Assembly (NCBI GenBank): GCA_025351205.1
Contig: JANXWI010000325.1
Location: forward strand, 1-14,008
Origin: Deinococcus sp.
GTDB taxonomy: Bacteria; Deinococcota; Deinococci; Deinococcales; Deinococcaceae
DNA length: 14,008 nt
Direction of reading: 5' to 3'
Part shown: positions 13,746 to 14,008 of the stretch, piece by piece
How positions within the stretch are numbered: the stretch's first letter is position 1
Layout: each line of letters begins with the position of its first letter
Notes under the pieces: model-generated
Database searches by the model: none
Seen by the model: only the letters and a program-made list of their open reading frames with translations
What the model was told of the DNA's origin: nothing
Position numbers and translations under genes: made by a program

Positions 13746-14008
13746 GTGACTGACCCCGCGCCCTATCGCCATCGCTTCCCAATCAGTATCATCCAGCACG
13801 CGATCTGGCTGTACCACCGCTTCCCGCTTAGCTTCTTGGCCAGAGCAGCGCCCATGAGGACGCTTGGCCGCTACCGGGATGTGCAGGAACTGCTCCAGGA
13901 GCGCGGTATTGAGGTTAGCCACGACACGCTGCGGGAGTGGAACATCAAATTCTCGCCGCTCATCGCTGAAGTGCCGCGTCACCGGGCACCCCGACGGGGT
14001 GCCCGGTG
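13746..14008 (+). CDS. IS6-family transposase, N-terminal part
   Basis: GTG at 13746 opens VTDPAPYRHRFPISIIQHAI, with no stop through the window end (87 codons). The usual helical N-terminal region follows: WLYHRFPLS, then RDVQELLQERGIEVSHDTLR and EWNIKF. Between FPLS and YRDVQ is a 13-residue in-frame insert, FLARAAPMRTLGR, encoded by the 39-bp repeat at 13833-13871. Without it the text is the normal family sequence. Whether the enzyme works with the insert is unknown. The DDE core lies beyond the window. Confidence 0.8.
   Translation, partial: MTDPAPYRHRFPISIIQHAIWLYHRFPLSFLARAAPMRTLGRYRDVQELLQERGIEVSHDTLREWNIKFSPLIAEVPRHRAPRRGAR
13833..13871 (+). repeat. 39-bp palindromic repeat unit, in frame in transposase
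   Basis: This is the cleanest copy: it begins TTCTTGGCCAGAGCAGC and ends GAGGACGCTTGGCCGC, exactly 39 bp. It adds 13 codons without a stop or frameshift. Complementary arms GGCCA-(G)-AGC and GCT-TGGCC can form an 8-bp stem with one bulge. Removing it joins CTTAGC to TACCGG and restores FPLSYRD. Confidence 0.85.

Larger units (their letters stand above)
13714..14008 (+). mobile_element. IS6-family element, left part only (runs off window)
   Basis: The left end GGTTCTGTCAGGTTATCC at 13714 resembles GGTTCTGGCAAGTTAAGC at 396. The transposase start follows 32 bp later, as in the first element. The right end is outside the window. Confidence 0.75.

Overview
The window is high-GC bacterial DNA, most likely from Deinococcus or a close relative. 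I infer this from the IS6-type transposases, whose wording (RHRFPLSIIQ, RDVQELLQERGI, NIKF, VIHTDKLWSYGAA, STARCNNL) I associate with Deinococcus insertion sequences. It holds a 12 kb catabolic and transport cluster, about 1712-13686, between stacked IS remnants.

Left flank (1-1711). This is a nest of IS6-family sequences: a segment bounded by a 23-bp inverted repeat (116-331), the N- and C-terminal stumps of one transposase (355-395 and 1479-1559), and between them a whole IS (396-1476) with matching 16-bp ends. That IS carries a 121-bp MITE-like insert (1316-1436) and two short palindromic inserts (705-782, 1051-1127). Subtracting these leaves an 802-bp IS with a 236-residue transposase. 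An N-terminal fragment of a further copy lies on the minus strand (1618-1711).

Catabolic cluster, all on the minus strand and read right to left. The order is a solute-binding protein, two sugar-type ABC permeases, an M20 peptidase homologue with altered metal ligands, a cupin, an alpha/beta hydrolase, an HpcH/HpaI-type aldolase, a histidinol-dehydrogenase-family enzyme (possibly sulfopropanediol-dehydrogenase-like), a LacI-type regulator, an SDR oxidoreductase, and a tandem NTF2/SnoaL-like protein. Many junctions overlap by 4-8 bp. A promoter (TTGACG-N17-TAACGT) followed at once by a perfect TGCATACGTATGCA palindrome lies upstream of the solute-binding gene and probably is the LacI operator. 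No ABC ATPase is present. A plausible scheme is uptake of a small sugar-like or polyol-like compound, hydrolysis of an amide or ester, oxidation of an alcohol to an acid, and retro-aldol cleavage. The substrate cannot be read from the sequence.

Right flank (13687-14008). There is an IS end remnant, then the start of another IS6-family element cut by the window edge.

The most unusual structure is a 39-bp palindromic repeat (ends TTCTTG... and ...CTTGSCCGC). It occurs at four places: inside two different transposase genes at three different points, and once downstream of the aldolase gene. One copy contains a second 39-bp unit nested inside it. Its unit length is 13 codons, two of the three intragenic copies keep the reading frame, and the hairpin arms change in a compensatory way.
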